Positions 62,904 through 64,000 of a DNA stretch of 64,000 nt are shown in pieces. The DNA is taken from contig NZ_AUCU01000010.1 in NCBI RefSeq assembly GCF_000429925.1, positions 121,712-185,711 of the forward strand. The letters run 5' to 3'. Both the position numbers and the translations under genes were made by a program. This DNA is from Desulfatirhabdium butyrativorans DSM 18734. Its GTDB lineage: Bacteria; Desulfobacterota; Desulfobacteria; Desulfobacterales; Desulfatirhabdiaceae. A model generated the notes under the pieces. It did not search any database, was not told the DNA's origin, and saw only the letters and a list, made by a program, of their open reading frames with translations. The first letter of the stretch is position 1. The number at the start of each line of letters is the position of its first letter.

Positions 62904-63493
62904 TGCTCATGCATGGTTTGACCCATTTTCAATTAACCACATCCGATTGCATCGGCCTTTTCGACCGCCTATCCCGTATTTATGCCGATATGGATCGGGC
63001 TTACCAGCAAACGGCCGAATTTTATGGCTTCGAATGCCATGGATGCAGCGATAATTGCTGCCGATCCCTCTTTTACCATCACACACTGATTGAATGTCTC
63101 TATCTGATGAAAGGTGTTCAGGAACTTTCCCATGATCGACTCGGGAATGTCATGAGCCAGGCCATCCTTCTGCCCGATGAAAACCATCGGGGCATGTGCC
63201 CATTGAACGCAGAAGAAAAATGCCTCGTATATGATTTTCGCCCGATGATTTGCCGTCTTCACGGCCTTCCCCATGAGATCTCCCTGGCCAACCGGCCACC
63301 TACACAACATCCAGGATGTGGGGAGTTCGATCGTCTCTGTTCATCTCAGCCCCGGCACTTTCTTGACCGGACGCCTCACTATCTGGCCCTGGCCAGGCTC
63401 GAGCAGGACACTCGAAAACATTTCGTCTACAGCCAACGGATCAAGATGACCATTGCACAAATTTTAATGACATTTACCGTGGAAATACCTTAG
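62903..63493 (+). CDS. YkgJ-type cysteine cluster protein
   Basis: ATG 62903 overlaps the dNTPase stop and gives 196 residues. Cysteines are clustered as CHGCSDNCCRSLFY near 45-58 and in MCPLNAEEKCLVYDFRPMIC near 98-118, followed by RLHGLP, the pattern of the YkgJ/zinc- or iron-cluster family. A later PGCGEFDRLC adds two more. Function unknown; it is translationally coupled to the dNTPase. Confidence 0.87.
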   Translation: MLMHGLTHFQLTTSDCIGLFDRLSRIYADMDRAYQQTAEFYGFECHGCSDNCCRSLFYHHTLIECLYLMKGVQELSHDRLGNVMSQAILLPDENHRGMCPLNAEEKCLVYDFRPMICRLHGLPHEISLANRPPTQHPGCGEFDRLCSSQPRHFLDRTPHYLALARLEQDTRKHFVYSQRIKMTIAQILMTFTVEIP

Positions 63494-63520
63494 TGGGCAG
63501 TAGGAAGTAGGCAGTAGGAA
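63493..63520. repeat. Heptamer array GTAGGAA/GTAGGCA, 4 units
   Basis: GTGGGCA, GTAGGAA, GTAGGCA and GTAGGAA follow in register, starting at the last base of the YkgJ stop codon. Confidence 0.9.
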
Positions 63521-63772
63521 GTGGACCTATATAGTGTCTGAACGGAAAACCCCATTTTGGATACAACCTGAGCCGGAGGGCAGGCGGCGTGGTGCCCCGC
63601 ATAGAGGATTTCCGTTCAGGCACGTCTTAAGTTCTTCAGCCGCTTGATCGGTATCCCTACGTCATTCCTACGAAACTTCCGGTCCAGTTTCCGGGCCTGC
63701 GAGACAACAGCTCACCGGTGCTTCTCGTAGGCCACCGAGAAACGAGACCACAATTATTCGATTACGACGGGC
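63494..63772. other. Gap between the YkgJ gene and the transposase fragment
   Basis: It holds a heptamer array and the 90-bp element at 63534-63623. The remainder (63624-63772) may be the non-coding end of the insertion sequence. Confidence 0.6.
63534..63623. repeat. 90-bp element with 15-bp terminal inverted repeats, GTGCCTGAACGG family, copy 3
   Basis: GTGTCTGAACGGAAA at the left matches the inverse of TTTCCGTTCAGGCAC at the right with one difference. The left 49 bp matches 37501-37549 in reverse orientation. Confidence 0.88.
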
Positions 63773-64000
63773 TTAGCAAGCGGCGCTTAGCGTTACCTGA
63801 TAGCCAAGCCGATTGAGCGTTGCTACCGCTCGTTTTGTTTGGCGCTCCTGCTCTTTCTTTTTTAAGAGATCATAACGTCCATCGTCGTAGTATTTGCCCT
63901 CATTTAACAGATGGAAGATGATCACAATCATTTTATGGGCTATGGCCACTGCGGCCTTCTTACCCCCCAGACGCGCTTGAAGTCGGCTAAATGCTCGGCC
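63773..64000 (-). CDS. IS110-type transposase, C-terminal part, cut by window edge
   Basis: The minus strand encodes 75 residues up to a TAA at 63773; the N-terminal part lies beyond the window. FSRLQARLGGKKAAVAIAHK and EGKYYDDGRYD, followed by a basic helix and LNRLGYQVTLSA, match the C terminus of IS110-family (Transposase_20) enzymes. It is too short to say whether the full gene is intact. Confidence 0.75.
   Translation of the reverse strand, partial: GRAFSRLQARLGGKKAAVAIAHKMIVIIFHLLNEGKYYDDGRYDLLKKKEQERQTKRAVATLNRLGYQVTLSAAC

Overview
The window looks like chromosomal DNA of an anaerobic bacterium of the Desulfobacterota (the former Deltaproteobacteria), possibly a sulfate-reducing or syntrophic lineage. 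This is an inference from gene content: a complex I operon with embedded polyferredoxin genes, a nickel carbon monoxide dehydrogenase, two molybdopterin oxidoreductases without export signals, ThrH-type threonine synthesis and a bd oxidase with an Rrf2 regulator. No rRNA or other decisive marker is present, so the assignment stays tentative.

Region 1 (1-19.9 kb, + strand) is a nearly complete complex I operon in the order nuoA(partial)-B-C-ferredoxin-E-F-G(short)-D-H-I-J-K-extra MrpD-like subunit-small membrane protein-L-M-N. It is followed by a molybdopterin oxidoreductase, a second four-cluster ferredoxin and a tandem-GAF protein. Many genes overlap by one to four bases. NuoF carries both an N-terminal thioredoxin-like [2Fe-2S] domain and a C-terminal 2[4Fe-4S] domain. 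NuoG consists only of the iron-sulfur half. Four antiporter-like subunits are encoded instead of the usual three.

Region 2 (20-33.6 kb) is mostly housekeeping: a membrane protein, mutY, a DUF523/DUF1722 protein, a second molybdopterin oxidoreductase, a WecA/WbpM-type fusion and purM on the minus strand. Next come an aminotransferase, homoserine dehydrogenase, thrH, a thioesterase, a YggU protein and the initiator tRNA. Region 3 (33.6-45.3 kb) has a metallo-hydrolase, cydB-cydA-rrf2, an unusual DnaA homologue, uvrA, an exported protein, folC and rpsU.

Region 4 (45.7-53.6 kb) has cooS, divergent from an Mrp/NBP35 ATPase and an FAD-dependent dehydrogenase. These converge on a coupled cassette of ATP-grasp ligase, GNAT acetyltransferase and tgt. 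Region 5 (54.3-57.8 kb) is a candidate metal-uptake cassette: a leader with an intrinsic terminator, a TonB-dependent receptor, a SAM methyltransferase and a 91-residue protein with 34 histidines. Region 6 (57.9-64 kb) carries efp, a TrpF-like protein, a small coiled-coil protein, amtB, a dNTPase, a YkgJ cysteine-cluster protein and the end of an IS110-type transposase at the right edge.

The intergenic space is rich in small repeats: at least five arrays with a strict 7-bp period but different units, several copies of a palindromic element with GTCATTCCGG-like ends, and at least three kinds of short element with terminal inverted repeats.
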